From: Aphrocallistes beatrix
Taxonomy: Eukaryota; Porifera; Hexactinellida; Sceptrulophora; Aphrocallistidae
NCBI GenBank assembly: GCA_963281255.1
Contig: OY725500.1
Coordinates: 2,351,184-2,415,183, forward strand
Direction of reading: 5' to 3'
DNA length: 64,000 nt
Shown: piece after piece, positions 61,695 to 64,000 of the stretch
Layout of the letters: each line of letters starts with the position of its first letter
How positions within the stretch are numbered: the stretch's first letter is position 1
The notes under the pieces: generated by a model
The model's input: the letters and a program-made list of their open reading frames with translations, nothing else
Told to the model about the DNA's origin: nothing
The model's database searches: none
Made by a program: the position numbers and the translations under genes

Positions 61695-62099
61695 GTAAGT
61701 TTCTATAACTTGATTCTCTTCCTAATTTTGTGCAAACATTATTTACTGAGACAAAATTGGAACAGTTATAATATAAACTTGCCAGACTAAAGTAATTGTG
61801 TTTGTATACTTCATTAATTCCCATGCAAATAGTACTAAATTAGTTATTTTTATGGAGAGAGATGTATTCTAGCTCTAAAAGATACTAAGAGTCGCATTTA
61901 AAAGTCGAAATCTACACTTTAATATAGTTATGGATTAATAAGGATATTGTAAGGGGGGCGTAATACCGGATAAAAATGTGAAAAAACTTGTTGAAAATAA
62001 ACAGTTACATCCTTGACAGTGATAGAGTTGTTTGATTTAAATAGATATTCTTAATTATATTAGAAAATAGGTGTGTTCTCAGAGTTTGGTAGTCTGAAA
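61695..62099. other. PLC intron, no further exon seen
   Basis: No continuation of the X domain (TYL...CRCVELD-type motif) was found here, in 62713-63679 or in 63831-64000. Confidence 0.5.
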
Positions 62100-62184
62100 A
62101 AGTGTAGGTGTAGCTGCGTAAGGGGCGTGATAATTCACAGATTGGCCAAGGGGGGTATGGGGTCAAAAAGTTTAAGAACCCCTG
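62100..62184. mobile_element. hAT terminus fragment
   Basis: The right-end signature GTTTAAGAACCCCTGG (inverted CAGGGGTTCTTAAAC, a common hAT end) follows GGGTCAAAAA. No partner end was found. Confidence 0.35.
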
Positions 62185-62418
62185 GTTTAAGTAATCACTT
62201 GCTTGCATATTTTAGAAGTTCCGGTAATATACACATTGAAATTCATAGAATTGTTGTGCTATATATTTCTTGTGGTTGTAATTTTATGCATTGTTTCTTC
62301 GAACTGTTCTATTTTACTCTTTATTCGCACTAATTTATAGATCATTGATAATTCCGAATAAATAACTTTTAAGTGAACATTCTTTTTGATACTATTTGTC
62401 TTAGCCATGACCTGCTAT

Positions 62419-62570
62419 CAGGTGCATAGCCAGTCCAATATTTAATAGCCCCAATTCCATTCTATTCCTTAAGAGCGTTGTGGTACCCCATGCTAATTTG
62501 TGAAATTAATAGCCACAGCTTCTGATGTTGCGCCATAAGCCGCATGTGCCGAACCTTGGCAATAACTCTG
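62419..62570. mobile_element. Short hAT-like MITE (CAGAGGCGTTGCC family)
   Basis: Inverted relative to 51629-51772 and sharing CACAAATTAGCATGGG and TTCGGCACATGCGG on the opposite strand. Ends are CAGGTGCATAGCCAG and inverted CAGAGTTATTGCC. The flanking octamers CCTGCTAT and CCTACTAC match at 6 of 8 positions, consistent with an aged target duplication. Confidence 0.65.
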
Positions 62571-62589
62571 CCTACTACCCGTTAGAGAA

Positions 62590-62712
62590 GGTGTAACTTA
62601 CGGATTTTGGACTAAGGATGCGGTATAAGATTTTTGAACCAACACACGGTCTGCCTAAAATCAGTAATCACGCTGAACCGAGGTTAGGAATATTCGATCA
62701 GCATATATAGGG
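62590..62712. repeat. Foldback-family fragment
   Basis: It contains TTTTGGACTAAGGATGCGGT, GCCTAAAATCAGTAATCACG and ATATTCGATCAGCATATATA, matching the outer arm of the foldback family. Confidence 0.6.
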
Positions 62713-63679
62713 TAGGTATAAGTTCTGTCCCAAGCATAATTGACTATATTTTTACGATCCTCATGATCAGCCATGTCCTTTATTTTCAAATTTAGAAGCG
62801 CCACAACCTGGCATTTCTTAATGAAAGTACAATCCTGGTTCCGTAACATAGTATTAATTATGTCTCGAAATTAATTAGTCAGTAGATTAGATATTTTGTA
62901 ATGATAGACTTATAATTATATAAGTAATTACATTTAACTTTATGTTATTCGATAGGATTAAACTGTTACAAAATAGTTTACGCGCTACATGGAAAGGCTC
63001 CGCGAGCCAACATTTGGGAAGTCCTGAACTAGACCTTGTAGGACAAAGTTTGTAAAAAAGTGTGTCTCGTGCCGCGGCTAAAATCGAGAATATGGGCCCA
63101 CTGCTTTCCAAATTATTTCTCTAGACTCCTTACATTCTAGAGAAATTTTGCTCAGACATTGCCATCAAACAAAAAAAGTTGTAGAGATTAATTAGATTCG
63201 GATCTAGAGATGTTGGCAATCATTTGGTTCTGATCTTTTGGTGATATGAAAAAATTTGTCATTTTGGGGTATTGTCAAAATTGACTTGATTTCAACTCGT
63301 CATTAATTGACAGCTTCTTCTATAGAATTAACTGTTTAATGAATTTCTTAGATAATTCAATTTTTAACAAAATATTTCGGGCATCAATCCATTCCCGAAT
63401 ATTGATGCTGAAGATATATTTGCGAAAGCAATTAACCCCGCCTATACCAGGAACGTGTAGCGTCATTTCCCGTTTAAGCCATTTTGGGTGGGGAAGCAAT
63501 ATATATTTGACTATAAATAGAAGAAAATAACAGGTAAAAGTAGCATTGACCCATATTCTCGATTTTAGCTTCGGGATCTGACACATTTTTTCTTCATAAC
63601 TTTGTCTTGTAAATTGTAGTTCAAGGCTCTAGATTGGATTAACTCTCACAAAATCATTCAGAATATTTCATCTACAATA

Positions 63680-63830
63680 CAGTTAAACTCTGATAAGACG
63701 TACCCCTTTGGGAATGAATTATAAGTACGTACTTACCGACTATACTACTTTGGAATATATATTATAGATGGATTTGGTTCAGAAAAATGAGACGTACTAA
63801 ACCGAAGAACGAATTATCCGAGTACTACTG
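63680..63830. mobile_element. pogo-type MITE (CAGTAGAACTCGG family)
   Basis: A 151-bp element with CAGTTAAACTCTGATAAGAC and inverted CAGTAGTACTCGGATAATTC ends, TA on both sides, and GTACGTACTTACCGA inside. It is the same family as 46684-46869. Confidence 0.8.
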
Positions 63831-64000
63831 TATTTAATCAATATAATGGCTACGATTATGGGAGTCATCGAAAAATATATGTTAAAAAATATATATCAAC
63901 TAATAGCTGTGACATTAACAAAAGGTACCCATCCATGGTGACCATATAATATTTTGATTTTTGAGCATGTTATATGAATCTCAGAACCCTTCCCTACACG

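Noticed and set aside
60459-60553. Donor sites at 60552 or 60554 for this PLC exon
   Set aside because: Either choice breaks the phase with the next exon and loses the conserved Gly before LTNFL.

Overview
The window looks like AT-rich nuclear DNA of a metazoan, most likely an invertebrate. Its one host gene is split by conventional GT-AG introns, and the rest is a dense mixture of DNA transposons (Tc1/mariner, pogo/Tigger, hAT, P-element/THAP, piggyBac-type, Helitron-like), foldback repeats, a few integrase relics and one tRNA-derived SINE. There are no operons, ribosome-binding sites, rRNA genes or CRISPR arrays. The mix would suit, for example, a crustacean, but the sequence does not fix the species.

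Host gene: I assembled eight internal plus-strand exons between 18532 and 61694 (18532-18678, 25383-25580, 31130-31163, 35986-36115, 47374-47474, 48949-49015, 60459-60549, 61577-61694). The reading phase matches at every junction. In order they give a PH domain, an EF-hand region with two canonical calcium loops, and the first residues of the phosphoinositide-specific phospholipase C X (catalytic) domain, including the catalytic His-Asn pair. This is a PLC of the delta type (eta is the alternative). The first exon(s) were not found, and the catalytic core lies beyond the right edge. About 0.9 kb of coding sequence is spread over 43 kb, and every intron contains transposons.

Layout: 1-18.5 kb lies upstream of the recognised exons. 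It holds hAT, pogo and piggyBac-type MITEs, an integrase relic interrupted by a hAT element, a 1.07-kb foldback element, a deleted mariner, a SINE, and a Tigger element with three further elements nested inside one another, followed by a 21-bp minisatellite. Intron by intron: 18.7-25.4 kb has a P-element/THAP transposon; 25.6-31.1 kb has two hAT elements and Helitron-like copies; 31.2-36.0 kb has a Tigger and more Helitron-like copies; 36.1-47.4 kb has a full-length mariner, a Tc1 relic, an intact DD37E Tc1/mariner element at 41265-42619 and a hAT carrying a Helitron-like insertion; 47.5-48.9 kb has a Tc1 relic and a MITE; 49.0-60.5 kb has a mariner nested in a MITE, a Ty3/gypsy integrase relic and a large hAT relic; 60.55-61.58 kb is almost entirely one Tc1 element.

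The most striking item is a Helitron-like non-autonomous family with at least 14 copies or fragments. It has a TC 5-prime end, a CTTG 3-prime end, insertion between A and T, three consecutive GC-rich hairpins at the 3-prime end, and repeated CRE (TGACGTCA) and AP-1-like motifs. The only transposase gene that looks intact is the 354-residue DD37E protein at 41482-42546. All others are broken.
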